A stretch of 64,000 bases of DNA. It comes from Myroides odoratus (GTDB lineage Bacteria > Bacteroidota > Bacteroidia > Flavobacteriales > Flavobacteriaceae). The translations under genes and the position numbers were made by a program. The notes beneath the pieces are model-generated. The model did no database searches. It was not told the DNA's origin and was given only the letters and a program-made list of their open reading frames with translations. The DNA lies in contig NZ_LROZ01000001.1 in assembly GCF_001549985.1 (NCBI RefSeq), positions 372,001 through 436,000 on the forward strand, in the 5' to 3' direction. Positions 34,412 to 42,438 of this stretch are shown in pieces; the stretch's first letter is position 1; each line of letters begins with the position of its first letter.

Positions 34412-35450
34412 CTTCTAGTTTACTAATATTATTTATACAATTTATATCTAATGTCCATTGAAAAAAAGTTCCTTCAAATTGAACATCATTTTGAAATGAC
34501 TTACAATTATTTATTTCATCAAAATCTAAAAAAGCATCATTAGTTATAACAATCAAATTATTAATTAAGCCTTTTTCATTATAACTTTTAATCCCTGGTA
34601 ATCCTTTATTTCTATTCACTTCTTTAGTTGAAGATCCATATTTCTTATTAAATGCATTTAACAAAACCGTATGTCGACTACTAAAAATATCCTTTATTTG
34701 TTGAAAAAACTTAATGTATAGTGATTTTAAAATACCTACACCTAAGTCTGTAAAAGTGAATATAACTTCATTGTCTTTAAATTCTAATCCTAAAAACCAT
34801 AACCTATCGTTAGTTTTTCCATGCTCTATTGAATTACCACAAATCTCCAACAAAATAGTCTTTAATGGTGAAAATGGCTTATAATTTCCTGTTAAATGTT
34901 TATTAGCCATTTTAATTTTTTCACTTAATAATCTATTATCATTTATTGTTAATTCCCCTTTACCATATTTAAAAATAAACATATCTGAATCAGTATTTGA
35001 TATCTTACCAAATTTATTTCCCTTACCATCGAACAAATTATTTAAAAAACCTGAACTAAGAAAAATTTTTTTAACATCATTATTTTCGGGTAAATCTCCA
35101 TGGATAAAAATGTGTTTTAATCCAAAAGAATCCATAACAGATTTCATAAGGCTTAGTGCTCCATAATCAACTTCCACAACATTTTTATAAGAGATATTGA
35201 TGTATTTTCGTCCTTTAAATCTACCAAACCTTTTATTTTTTCTAATTCGATTCAAGATTCTTAAAACACCTTCTAAATTAGATTTTATAGTTAAATTTGT
35301 GGGCATGTAGAAAATGTTCGGAACAGGAATATTAACGGTTCTTTTAATTTTAATACCATTCTTATTGTATATTTTTTTTTGCCTCTTCCTATTCTTACGA
35401 AGAATTTTATTCTGCTTTTTATGAATAAATTTAATCTCATTATATTTCAT
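34395..35450 (-). CDS. GHKL ATPase with N-terminal STAS-like half
   Basis: The 351-residue protein has a very basic N-terminus (HKKQNKILRKNRKRQKK), then a region (about 80-150) whose strand-helix order INISYKNVVEVDYGALSLMK and IFIHGDLPENNDVKKIF looks like a STAS fold. A GHKL ATPase domain follows with EICGNSIEHG (N-box, about 203), FTDLGVGI (G1, about 232) and a GLPGIK glycine motif (about 285). GHKL proteins with STAS partners act as kinases or ATP-driven switches. It is the first gene of a three-gene cassette, just downstream of a tandem tRNA pair on the other strand. A signalling or defence role is plausible; nothing here proves it. Confidence 0.78.
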   Translation of the reverse strand: MKYNEIKFIHKKQNKILRKNRKRQKKIYNKNGIKIKRTVNIPVPNIFYMPTNLTIKSNLEGVLRILNRIRKNKRFGRFKGRKYINISYKNVVEVDYGALSLMKSVMDSFGLKHIFIHGDLPENNDVKKIFLSSGFLNNLFDGKGNKFGKISNTDSDMFIFKYGKGELTINDNRLLSEKIKMANKHLTGNYKPFSPLKTILLEICGNSIEHGKTNDRLWFLGLEFKDNEVIFTFTDLGVGILKSLYIKFFQQIKDIFSSRHTVLLNAFNKKYGSSTKEVNRNKGLPGIKSYNEKGLINNLIVITNDAFLDFDEINNCKSFQNDVQFEGTFFQWTLDINCINNISKLEDEFED

Positions 35451-35608
35451 AAAGTATACATTATCTTTTTTAAATTCGTACTAATTCTATTCGCCCTAAG
35501 CTAAATAACAACTCATAAAAAAGGCTAAAATACTTATATTTAAAATAAGTTAAAAAAAATATCGCTATAATGACAAATTAAGACATTTATATTATTTTAA
35601 AAATTCCC

Positions 35609-35616
35609 TACATTTG
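35609..35616 (+). promoter_or_regulatory. -7 element of the structured RNA
   Basis: Perfect TACATTTG, about six bases before the predicted start of the rod-shaped RNA. No clear TTG -33 box. Confidence 0.6.
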
Positions 35617-35621
35617 TATTA

Positions 35622-35802
35622 GAAAATATTACGAACAAGCGTAATCTATCGTTATTGGTTTATCAGAAATTGCGACCTTCAGATGACAGCCAACATAGCG
35701 ATAGACTTACGCCCGTGCCTTATATTGGCGTGGGCTGAGTCTGTCTGGCTGTTGGGTTGTCGCAAACCCCTGATAAGAACTAATCTTAGTTCCACACTTT
35801 TT
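35622..35802 (+). ncRNA. ssrS: Structured RNA, candidate 6S RNA (flavobacterial type)
   Basis: About 180 nt, delimited by a TACATTTG promoter and a terminator. Five nested helices form one long rod: TTATCAG 35660-35666 with CTGATAA 35770-35776; TTGCGAC 35670-35676 with GTCGCAA 35759-35765; CCAACA 35690-35695 with TGTTGG 35750-35755; ATAGACT 35701-35707 with AGTCTGT 35738-35744; GCCCGTGCC 35711-35719 with GGCGTGGGC 35727-35735. The asymmetric gap of 13 and 3 bases between helices 2 and 3 makes a large central bubble, as in 6S RNA, which mimics an open promoter to bind RNA polymerase. Length and shape fit; identity is an inference, and the gene symbol is tentative. Confidence 0.55.
35777..35802 (+). 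terminator. Terminator of the structured RNA
   Basis: Seven-bp perfect stem GAACTAA/TTAGTTC with a 2-base loop (or six pairs and a 4-base loop), then CACACTTTTTATT. Confidence 0.65.
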
Positions 35803-36097
35803 ATTAAGTACTACCCATTATCAATTACTTCAAGAACAAAGGAGAAAAATTAAACAGAAAAAGGCACCTTAAATAAAAATTTTACATTACAATTGCTTAT
35901 ACTGTAATTGTAGTTTCTCTAGTTAATTTAATTTCGATAGGGAGTAATCATAAAAAATGAATACATCAGGTCATCTAATAGATATTCAATAGGATAATAC
36001 TTTCAAGCAAAGCAAATACTTTTACTAATGTGTTCATCAATTATTGAGAAGTAAAAAAACCTCTTTAATAGATAAACCTCACAAAGCACAAACCTTA
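35803..36097. other. AT-rich spacer
   Basis: No coding region or RNA seen. The sequence AAACCTCACAAAGCACAAACCT at 36074-36095 is noteworthy because the same words recur in the minisatellite at 54 kb. Confidence 0.45.
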
Positions 36098-36235
36098 CTA
36101 CTTCTTCCGCAGTTTATGCACTACATGACCCCCTAGTACCACTACAAGCATAAACCCCATCTGTATCAAATTGAGGACGAGGTTGGCTACGAGAGTCACA
36201 GCTACAAGGAGTTTATCTAACCACGATTTTTTCAT
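36098..36235 (-). CDS. Small membrane protein, 45 residues
   Basis: ATG at 36235 gives MKKSWLDKLLVAVTLVANLV at the start, one long hydrophobic stretch (about 8-38) and a basic end, VVHKLRKK. A longer frame from 36286 overlaps the upstream gene and would add an unlikely leader. The gene starts four bases after the 150-residue membrane protein gene, so the two are likely cotranscribed. Function unknown; the positive-inside ends fit a single-pass or hairpin membrane peptide. Confidence 0.5.
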   Translation of the reverse strand: MKKSWLDKLLVAVTLVANLVLNLIQMGFMLVVVLGGHVVHKLRKK

Positions 36236-36239
36236 TGTT

Positions 36240-36674
36240 CTACAAGAAATTAAACAATACAAATACCAGTATAAATATACTAGCAAATAAAAGTATAGCG
36301 GAAATCAAAGCCAATCCAACGGCGCGCCATATCGAATAAAAGGCATTATTTTCTTCCTGATGTTTTCGCAGTATATCCCCCTGCTTGACTTCTACAATCC
36401 AACTCACTATTCCGGTAAATAGCAGAGGAAAAATAAAATTGGGAATGCGATCTATAACCGTCGTAGGAACTAAAAAAAGTACACCAAAAAAAGCAACTGT
36501 TGAAACAAGCCCTAAGACTAGCGCTTGCTTGGCTTTTTTCTCCTCCTGCAAAGCAAGGTAGTTTTCGCGAATCAAATAGCCCGCGATTAAAGGCCCTCCT
36601 AAAAAAGTAGCCAACCGAATAGCATTCGGTGTATATAATTTTATATCTTGTGTTGGATTTTCTTGTGCTGTCAT
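36240..36674 (-). CDS. Membrane protein of unknown function
   Basis: From ATG 36674 (MTAQENPTQDIKLY) the product is 144 residues; an alternative ATG six codons upstream exists. Three or four hydrophobic segments are visible: AIRLATFLGGPLIAGYLI (about 18-35), LVLGLVSTVAFFGVLFLVP (about 52-70), FIFPLLFTGIVSWIV (about 79-94) and a C-terminal ISAILLFASIFILVFVLFNF. I do not recognise the family. It precedes the 45-residue membrane peptide gene by four bases. Confidence 0.65.
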   Translation of the reverse strand: MTAQENPTQDIKLYTPNAIRLATFLGGPLIAGYLIRENYLALQEEKKAKQALVLGLVSTVAFFGVLFLVPTTVIDRIPNFIFPLLFTGIVSWIVEVKQGDILRKHQEENNAFYSIWRAVGLALISAILLFASIFILVFVLFNFL

Positions 36675-36763
36675 GATGTTTATCTTATTCAAGGAAGTAT
36701 CCGTACTTATTTCCTTTTCGTTTTATTTTTAGAAAGGGGTGATTTTAAATATAGAACTAATAT

Positions 36764-37855
36764 TTATTCTTTCAATACATAATGTGTATTTCGACCAGAA
36801 CCTAACTTAACTAAAACCCCTTTATCCACTAAATCTGTGATATCGCGTAAAGCTGTATCTGAAGAGGACTTCGTTAATTTCGCCCATTTACTAGTTGTCA
36901 AATTACCTTCAAAATGATCGAGCAACTTAGTAAGAATATGATGTTGTCTCTCATTGCTAATATGCGCTCCATGGGTTATCCAAAATTGATGTTTTTGAAT
37001 AACCTTACCTATCACAACATTTGAAGAATGAATCGCTTTTTTCAAACACTCCAAGAACCAAATAATCCAGGCAGTGATATCCAAATCTCCTCGTTGTGTC
37101 AGTTCTAATAATTGATAATAGGACTTTTTTTCTTGTTTAATTTGAGCAGACATGCTGTAAAAACGTTGATTTACTTCATCTGCTTTAGATAATTGCATAT
37201 CTGTGATTGCTCGAGCAATACGACCATTACCATCACTAAAAGGATGTATAGTAACAAACCACAGATGAGCGATAGCAGCTTTTAATATAGGATCTAATAA
37301 ATCTATCGCATTAAACCACTGCAAAAACAAGTTCATATCTTTGGATAGACGATCGGCATGAGGTGCTTCAAAATGTATAATTTCTCGACCTAATCCTCCA
37401 GAAACGACTTGCATGGGCTCCGTTCGCCATTGCCCAACTTCAATTTTATACCTCCCACTTCTACCCGTCGGAAATAAAGCCGCATGCCATCCAAACAACC
37501 GCTCTGCTGTCAATATCTTATCTGAGGTTTGCGTTGCATCTAACATCATGTCCACTACACCTTCAACTTGTCGATCGACCAAATCAACTCCAGATTGATC
37601 TAAGCCTAATCGCGTTGCAATAGAAGAACGAACCTGATCAGGATTTAATATTTCACCCTCTATTTCAGAGGATTGAATCACATCTTGGATAAGCATTTCA
37701 AGATTGGCTTCATCCTTTAATTTAAAACCCAACAATTCCACACGCCCCATCAATCTACCTTGTAGATTACTCACCTCACTCAATAAGGTGATAAAGTCTT
37801 CTTCTTTCCATTGGAAAGAAGGCCATTTACGCTGTTGATGGATATAACTTGACAT
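36764..37855 (-). CDS. Fic-family protein with N-terminal DUF4172-type domain
   Basis: The 363-residue protein has the Fic core HPFSDGNGRIARAITDM (about 193-209), with the catalytic His and the nucleotide-binding loop intact. An inhibitory helix motif, SSEIEGE, near residue 62 makes it a self-inhibited class II Fic enzyme. The N-terminus (YIHQQRKWPSFQW) is typical of the DUF4172 group, and the C-terminus ends in a winged-helix-like domain (SKWAKLTKSSSDTALRDITD) that could bind DNA. Fic enzymes usually AMPylate proteins. ATG 37855 is preferred over 37894: the extra 13 residues would be encoded by the inverted-repeat array that looks like this gene's operator. Confidence 0.88.
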   Translation of the reverse strand: MSSYIHQQRKWPSFQWKEEDFITLLSEVSNLQGRLMGRVELLGFKLKDEANLEMLIQDVIQSSEIEGEILNPDQVRSSIATRLGLDQSGVDLVDRQVEGVVDMMLDATQTSDKILTAERLFGWHAALFPTGRSGRYKIEVGQWRTEPMQVVSGGLGREIIHFEAPHADRLSKDMNLFLQWFNAIDLLDPILKAAIAHLWFVTIHPFSDGNGRIARAITDMQLSKADEVNQRFYSMSAQIKQEKKSYYQLLELTQRGDLDITAWIIWFLECLKKAIHSSNVVIGKVIQKHQFWITHGAHISNERQHHILTKLLDHFEGNLTTSKWAKLTKSSSDTALRDITDLVDKGVLVKLGSGRNTHYVLKE

Positions 37856-37867
37856 GATTATTGGGTT

Positions 37868-37968
37868 TATGCGGGGATTAACTGGATTATTCACCGCAAA
37901 TTATGCGGTAAATATACAACTTAATCCCCGCAAAATATGCGGTGATTAAACGATTTATTCACCGCATC
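37868..37968 (-). promoter_or_regulatory. Array of GCGG inverted repeats, likely operator of the Fic gene
   Basis: Six half-sites of the type ATGCGGtGATTAA lie in 101 bp: a half-site at 37868-37881, an inverted pair at 37887-37913, a 29-bp near-perfect palindrome at 37921-37949 and a half-site at 37954-37968. The Fic protein carries its own winged-helix-like C-terminus, so self-regulation is plausible. Confidence 0.65.
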
Positions 37969-37994
37969 CTTTTCTATCCCATTAAATATCAGCT

Positions 37995-38031
37995 AAAAAA
38001 AAGCCCAATGAATAATAGATTCATTGAGCTT
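37995..38031 (-). terminator. Terminator of the YD-like secreted protein gene
   Basis: On the minus strand, stem AAGCTCAATGAA with TTCATTGGGCTT (one G-U), 7-base loop, then eight T. It lies 30 bp past the stop codon. Confidence 0.85.
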
Positions 38032-38060
38032 AACATAATATAGTTTGATTGGTTTTTGTG

Positions 38061-38837
38061 CTATTTTACAAGTTCTCTTTCGCGTAAAAGCGTTTTTTCG
38101 CCATTTTCCACTTTGTATTTTTTAGTCCAAATACAATCACCATCATACTCATAGGCAAATTCTTCTTTTTCCATAACAGGGCGTACGGGTGGTGTTTTAT
38201 CCTTTTTGCGTCTTTTCTGTTTGGTATAGTTCGGCGCAATGGTTGTACGCGTACTCACTTCACTAACATTCCCACAAGAATCATATTTGTATGTACTTGT
38301 GCGAATCTTCTTTTCTCCTTCATCAAAAAATGTAGTCTTTTCCAGGCGAATCGTCCCGCTCTCATTATAGGCACGAACTGTACTGAATCCACGTTCATAC
38401 TCTTCCGAATATTCTCTAGAAGTAACAATCATGGGCCTTCCTTTTACGATTTTTGTATACGTATGTTCTCCATCATCAATCAACACTCCCTTATCATCAT
38501 AGGTAAAAGAACTCTCAAAAACCACTTCACGCACTTGACCGCGATCCGCATCATACATCAATACCTCTTGATACACTTGACCTTGATCATTGTAAAACAC
38601 ATCAAATACTTTTCCAAGTTCATCATTATTATAATACAAACGATAGCTTTTAATTCGACCATCTTCTAATTCATATTCGATTCGATCATGAGGATATATA
38701 CTGGATGCATCACGTTCATAAAAATGGTCATATTGTTTCCATTTTGGATTTGCGTCAATTCGATCTAGTGCCATTTGAGCAAATGCACCAGTACTCATCG
38801 TTAACAAAAGTAAAGTAAGAATAGCTGGCTTTTTCAT
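38061..38837 (-). CDS. Secreted protein with YD-like repeats
   Basis: The 258-residue protein starts with a signal peptide (MKKPAILTLLLLTMSTGAFA, cut before QMALD). The mature part is a string of beta-strand repeats of the type Y.YD..G.V.E....., for example FTYDDKGVLIDDGEHTY and YKYDSCGNVSEVSTRT, related in style to YD or MORN-like repeats. A basic stretch, KQKRRKKDK, interrupts it near residue 210. No enzymatic motif is visible. Single-gene unit with its own terminator; function unknown. Confidence 0.75.
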   Translation of the reverse strand: MKKPAILTLLLLTMSTGAFAQMALDRIDANPKWKQYDHFYERDASSIYPHDRIEYELEDGRIKSYRLYYNNDELGKVFDVFYNDQGQVYQEVLMYDADRGQVREVVFESSFTYDDKGVLIDDGEHTYTKIVKGRPMIVTSREYSEEYERGFSTVRAYNESGTIRLEKTTFFDEGEKKIRTSTYKYDSCGNVSEVSTRTTIAPNYTKQKRRKKDKTPPVRPVMEKEEFAYEYDGDCIWTKKYKVENGEKTLLRERELVK

Positions 38838-38987
38838 TAATCATTGGAGTTTTTGTTGTACATTTTTCCCTTAGGAGTACGCAAAGTAGAAAAAAAACCA
38901 GCCATTACAAAAAATAAAGCCAACGAATACAAAAAATTAACTTAATACACCGCTCTTTTTTAGCAGGATAACATGCCCTTCAGCAAG

Positions 38988-39452
38988 TTACAATAAGTCC
39001 ACGTGTAGCTGTTGCTTTTGATAAAGCAGTTCTACTTCAATCAATAAAGGGGCTCGACGCGACTGATCCAACCAAAATACTTGTTTACTTGCATTGGGAT
39101 ACGTAAGTGTTGTCTCAACGTGAAATTCAAGCAGTGCATGGGTATAAACATAGCGCACCACTAACTCTCCTTTTTTGTTGATTTCCTGTAGATACAATTG
39201 GGTAACACTCGCAGGTTTTTGGGGGCTATATTCTTCAAAATAACTTTTTACTTCCAAAAAGAGTCCTCCTATTTTAGCGGACTGTACCCGAATAGAATCT
39301 ACTGTTGTTCCTTGCTGTAGCACTTTCATTTGTTGCTTCGATACCTGACTTCGTACTGGTACACACCAACCCAAAACCAAAAGGGCAAGAAAGATGACTC
39401 TCTTTACATCATAATTTTTCCTTAAAATTAAAAAAAGGCACACATCTTGCAT
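38988..39452 (-). CDS. Hypothetical exported protein
   Basis: The 154-residue frame contains a hydrophobic export signal, VIFLALLVLGWCVPVRSQ, at residues ~19-36, preceded by a 17-residue leader that may be partly untranslated. No better in-frame ATG exists, so the start is uncertain. The mature part is beta-rich, with a tail rich in Leu, Glu and Gln (LLIEVELLYQKQQLHVDLL). Unrecognised. Confidence 0.6.
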   Translation of the reverse strand: MQDVCLFLILRKNYDVKRVIFLALLVLGWCVPVRSQVSKQQMKVLQQGTTVDSIRVQSAKIGGLFLEVKSYFEEYSPQKPASVTQLYLQEINKKGELVVRYVYTHALLEFHVETTLTYPNASKQVFWLDQSRRAPLLIEVELLYQKQQLHVDLL

Positions 39453-39718
39453 ATAACAATAATAAGATTAATTATCATAAAAGTTTAGAAAAGTACAACA
39501 ATCTAAAAAAATAAGAGGAGGGCAACATCTAGAATTCAAAGAAATATTTTCACAAAATGCCACGAATAACAAAACAAAAATGGGGATTTAGCGTTTATTT
39601 TAAACAATGAACTTGACTATATCACACAATGAAAGCAGCAAAACAAATAAAAACAAAGATATGCGCTAGGAAAATTAATTTTTTAAAAAAATTTAACTAT
39701 TTTTAATAAACATATGTT
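39453..39718. other. Gene-free AT-rich spacer
   Basis: Divergent intergenic region; no coding sequence, repeat or clear signal seen before the -7 box at 39719. Confidence 0.5.
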
Positions 39719-39726
39719 TAATTTTG
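39719..39726 (+). promoter_or_regulatory. -7 element of a possible short transcript
   Basis: Perfect TAATTTTG, 100 bp upstream of a terminator-like hairpin, with a second perfect box for the coding gene only after that hairpin. Confidence 0.4.
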
Positions 39727-39731
39727 TAGGT

Positions 39732-39855
39732 GATAAATAATCTCCTCATAACGAAAAGAAAATAGTAGGTTTAGGCTTCTAAAATAGCCTTGGAGTTGAA
39801 CCGTTAATCAGAGTGTAATACGAAAAAAAAGCAGCGCTTTATCCTGCTCTTTTTT
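39732..39855 (+). ncRNA. Candidate small RNA upstream of the 241-residue protein gene
   Basis: Predicted from a promoter element (39719-39726) and a hairpin with flanking A- and T-runs (39822-39855: AGCAG paired with CTGCT, outer A6/T6). No good ORF inside. Weak: the hairpin stem is short and could be an attenuator for the next gene instead. Confidence 0.3.
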
Positions 39856-39890
39856 AGCTACACTTCGAAAGGAAAAAGATTATTTTATAT

Positions 39891-39898
39891 TAAATTTG
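39891..39898 (+). promoter_or_regulatory. -7 element for the gene at 39924
   Basis: Perfect TAAATTTG, 25 bp before the ATG. Confidence 0.6.
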
Positions 39899-39923
39899 CA
39901 ACTGAAAGAAATAAAGAAAAGAA

Positions 39924-40649
39924 ATGAAAAAGATTATCTCACTATCCATTCTACTATTGGCTTTTTCGGTGTCCTATGGGCAAAAAAAACCAGTAATCCA
40001 AAGTAGCATTGATGTCATTGTTTATAAAGATATAGAGAACATCCTTCAGCACAAAGCCGAATTGGGATTAAGTCACAAACAAGAAGCTTCTTTTGTCGTA
40101 AAAAACGAATACATCAAAAGAGACCTGCAAGCGTTAAACGACAGAACAGATATGTTACCTGTCGAGAAAAAAGAAACGGAAAAAAAAGTAAAAAATTCCT
40201 ATCAACTATTTATAGAACGCACATTAACCAAAGATCAAATGGCTATTTGGGCACAAAAGAAAGTGGAATTAGACTTAGCTAATATCAAAGATGACGGTTT
40301 AAAAGCGGATTTAAAAGCATTGGATGCTGTTTATAAAGCGGATCAAAAAGAGATTTACAGAAAATACGGTATGGATCGTGCAATTTATGGGGCTCAAAAA
40401 AATACCCTTCGCAAAAAATATGAGACAGATCGCCTTAGACTAATGGAATATTACAATGCTTCTGGAGAAGAAAGCGAAGTAATGTCTTTAGAGGAAATTG
40501 CGAACTTGGTCAAAGAATTTGATGATTACTACAGTGGAGAAGCACCATCTAATCCTTTAAAGTATTTGAACATTAGAGAAACTACAACAAATGAAGGTGA
40601 AGAAGCGGTAGAAGAATCAACCTATATCGAAGAACAATCAGCGGAATAA
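39924..40649 (+). CDS. Secreted charged helical protein of unknown function
   Basis: The 241-residue protein has a signal peptide (MKKIISLSILLLAFSVSYGQ) and a mature part rich in Lys, Glu and Asp that looks helical (about 30-185, with coiled-coil-like stretches such as KKVELDLANIKDDGLKADLK), followed by an acidic tail (EEAVEESTYIEEQSAE). Heptad-like spacing in the middle suggests a periplasmic chaperone-like or Spy-like protein, but no family motif is convincing. Own promoter and terminator. Confidence 0.75.
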   Translation: MKKIISLSILLLAFSVSYGQKKPVIQSSIDVIVYKDIENILQHKAELGLSHKQEASFVVKNEYIKRDLQALNDRTDMLPVEKKETEKKVKNSYQLFIERTLTKDQMAIWAQKKVELDLANIKDDGLKADLKALDAVYKADQKEIYRKYGMDRAIYGAQKNTLRKKYETDRLRLMEYYNASGEESEVMSLEEIANLVKEFDDYYSGEAPSNPLKYLNIRETTTNEGEEAVEESTYIEEQSAE

Positions 40650-40665
40650 TACTACTTTCCCAATC

Positions 40666-40701
40666 AACAGCAGTAAATCAAGGTTTACTGCTGTTTTTTT
40701 T
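40666..40701 (+). terminator. Terminator after the charged secreted protein gene
   Basis: Twelve-bp perfect stem AACAGCAGTAAA, loop TCAAGG, then a run of at least seven T. Confidence 0.9.
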
Positions 40702-40895
40702 ATCCTGACTTTATTGTCCTGTATCAATGTCCTAATGTTTTATATCTTTTTCAAGACAATCAACGCGATAGCGATAAAATAAAACAACAACAAATACGAA
40801 AACAGGAACTAAAATGTCTGAATTATACCAAAATACAGCATTTTAAAACCTATACAATTCAGTATTTTTACTTTACTTTGCATAAAAATTATCTT

Positions 40896-41264
40896 ATGTC
40901 ATACATATCAAGAGTTTTAAGTGGAAAATGCCCAAACTGCGGCAAGGAAGATTTATTCTATGATAAGGGAAATCCCATTACAATGCGCATGCCTAAAATG
41001 ACGAAAGAGTGTTCTCATTGTCATTATAATTTCCATAGAGAAACAGGTTTTTACTTCGGAGGGATGTATGTAAGCTATGGTCTTACAGTTGCAGAAATGT
41101 GTGTGGTAATGGTATTGAGATTAATCATCAATGCACTTTTTGATGTGCATATTACTCTCCTTCAAACCTTTATCGCCATTGTAGTGGTTCTACTTTTATG
41201 TTGGACTTTTAACTACCGATTATCCCGCATAATTTGGTTAAACATATTTTATAAAAAAGAATAG
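40896..41264 (+). CDS. DUF983 membrane protein
   Basis: From ATG 40896 (MSYISRVLSGKCPNCGKEDL) the product is 122 residues. It has two CxxC pairs, CPNCG and CSHCHYNFHRETGFYFGGMY, typical of DUF983, and two membrane spans (about 55-75 and 82-105). The upstream TTG at 40878 would add six residues and is less likely. DUF983 proteins are widespread in Bacteroidota and alphaproteobacteria; the function is not established. No terminator before tRNA-Trp. Confidence 0.85.
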   Translation: MSYISRVLSGKCPNCGKEDLFYDKGNPITMRMPKMTKECSHCHYNFHRETGFYFGGMYVSYGLTVAEMCVVMVLRLIINALFDVHITLLQTFIAIVVVLLLCWTFNYRLSRIIWLNIFYKKE

Positions 41265-41283
41265 TTTCTTTCAAAAAGTTATT

Positions 41284-41291
41284 TATCTTTG
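41284..41291 (+). promoter_or_regulatory. -7 element of tRNA-Trp
   Basis: Perfect TATCTTTG, 17 bp before the tRNA 5' end. Confidence 0.65.
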
Positions 41292-41308
41292 CACCACTTG
41301 AAACAAAA

Positions 41309-41379
41309 ACGGGTGTAGTTCAAGGGTAGAATAGCGGTCTCCAAAACCGTTGATGGGGGTTCGAATCCCTCCACCCGTG
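41309..41379 (+). tRNA. tRNA-Trp (CCA anticodon)
   Basis: A 71-nt cloverleaf: acceptor ACGGGTG/CACCCGT, short D arm, anticodon stem GCGGT/ACCGT with loop CTCCAAA (anticodon CCA), T arm GGGGG-TTCGAAT-CCCTC, discriminator G. CCA end not encoded. Confidence 0.96.
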
Positions 41380-41382
41380 CAA

Positions 41383-41413
41383 AAAAGTCCTTACTCGTGT
41401 AAGGACTTTTTTT
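41383..41413. terminator. Bidirectional terminator, tRNA-Trp and AraC gene
   Basis: Twelve-bp perfect stem AAAAGTCCTTAC, loop TCGT, T-run on the plus side and a matching run on the minus side. It sits between the tRNA and the convergent AraC stop codon. Confidence 0.9.
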
Positions 41414-42287
41414 ATTGGTATCGTTTAAAGAATTCTTTGGGCGTTTCTCCTTCTCTTTTCTTGAACAACTTAGAGAAATAAGAGTAATCATCATAGCCTA
41501 AACTAGACGCAATATCATTGAGCGGATAATCCGTATAAATCATCATGCGTTTTGCCTCTAAAACCACGCGATCTAGGATAACATCTGTCGTTGTTTGATT
41601 GACCATTGTTTTACACACGCGATTCAAGTGTTTTTGTGTCATATTCATCCAATTGGCATAAACAGCAGCTGACTTTTCTTCGGCAAAATGTTTTTCGATC
41701 AATTCCTCAAACAATTGCAAATGGCTCGCATACAAGTTATTGTTAATCGTTTTAAAGGTTTCTCCTTGCAACAAAATGCGATTGGTTTCAATGTAAAACA
41801 ACAGCGTCAAGCTCACCAACTGCTGGTTGCGTTTCCACTGTTCTTGTCGAACCTCTTTCACCATGCGATTCAAAACAAAAGCCAATACTTGCGTGTCCGC
41901 CTCATCTAAACAGACATGATTGGGATAAAAAGCAGATCGAAATACCGGGTAATCACGTAATGTCTCCTTCAATAAATACAAATCCAAGAAATTCTGTGTA
42001 TGAAAAAAGATATACCCTTCAATATCTTCTGATAATTCCCAACTGTGCGTTTGCCCAGGAGCTAACATAAAAACTGATCCTGGTTTTACTTCATAGCGAT
42101 TAAAGTCAATTTCGTGAATGCCCTCCCCTTTGGTAAACAAAACACCTACATAGAAGTTATGCTTGTGAGGTCGTTCAATATGGCTATGATTATCAATAAG
42201 ATGCTGAGATAGTGTATTTGCATAAAAATCAGTTTGTAAATTATTATGCGTTATATCATTAATTTGTAAAATAGCTATTTCATCCAT
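41412..42287 (-). CDS. AraC-family transcriptional regulator
   Basis: The 291-residue protein (from MDEIAILQ) has an N-terminal cupin domain with FYVGVLFTKGEGIHEIDF and PGSVFMLAPGQTHSW (His likely in the binding pocket) and a C-terminal AraC double helix-turn-helix ending LGYDDYSYFSKLFKKREGET-PKEF. The longer frame from 42335 is rejected because a TACTTTTG promoter box (42305-42312) would lie inside it; a purine-rich GAGGAGGG precedes ATG 42287. Sensing domain type suggests a small-molecule ligand. It is divergent from the lipoprotein/ATP-grasp operon at 42439. Confidence 0.9.
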   Translation of the reverse strand: MDEIAILQINDITHNNLQTDFYANTLSQHLIDNHSHIERPHKHNFYVGVLFTKGEGIHEIDFNRYEVKPGSVFMLAPGQTHSWELSEDIEGYIFFHTQNFLDLYLLKETLRDYPVFRSAFYPNHVCLDEADTQVLAFVLNRMVKEVRQEQWKRNQQLVSLTLLFYIETNRILLQGETFKTINNNLYASHLQLFEELIEKHFAEEKSAAVYANWMNMTQKHLNRVCKTMVNQTTTDVILDRVVLEAKRMMIYTDYPLNDIASSLGYDDYSYFSKLFKKREGETPKEFFKRYQ

Positions 42288-42304
42288 ACCCTCCTCTTTT
42301 GTAG

Positions 42305-42312
42305 CAAAAGTA
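42305..42312 (-). promoter_or_regulatory. -7 element of the AraC gene
   Basis: TACTTTTG on the minus strand, 18 bp before ATG 42287. It decides the start codon choice. Confidence 0.6.
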
Positions 42313-42438
42313 AAAAGAAATCCCTCGCATCCCAATTTAATTAACTATCTTACAAGAACTTTCATTTTCTAAAATAAGCATTGCATAAGCAAATTTTATT
42401 TTCAAACTTTGTTACTCAATCTAAAAATAATTGCTCCA

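Noticed and set aside
36098-36235. Type I toxin peptide
   Set aside because: Single-span basic-ended peptide would fit, but there is no antisense RNA signal and it sits in an operon-like position behind another membrane protein.
37856-37894. 13-residue N-terminal extension of the Fic protein
   Set aside because: It is encoded by the inverted-repeat operator array, and the downstream start fits the family better.
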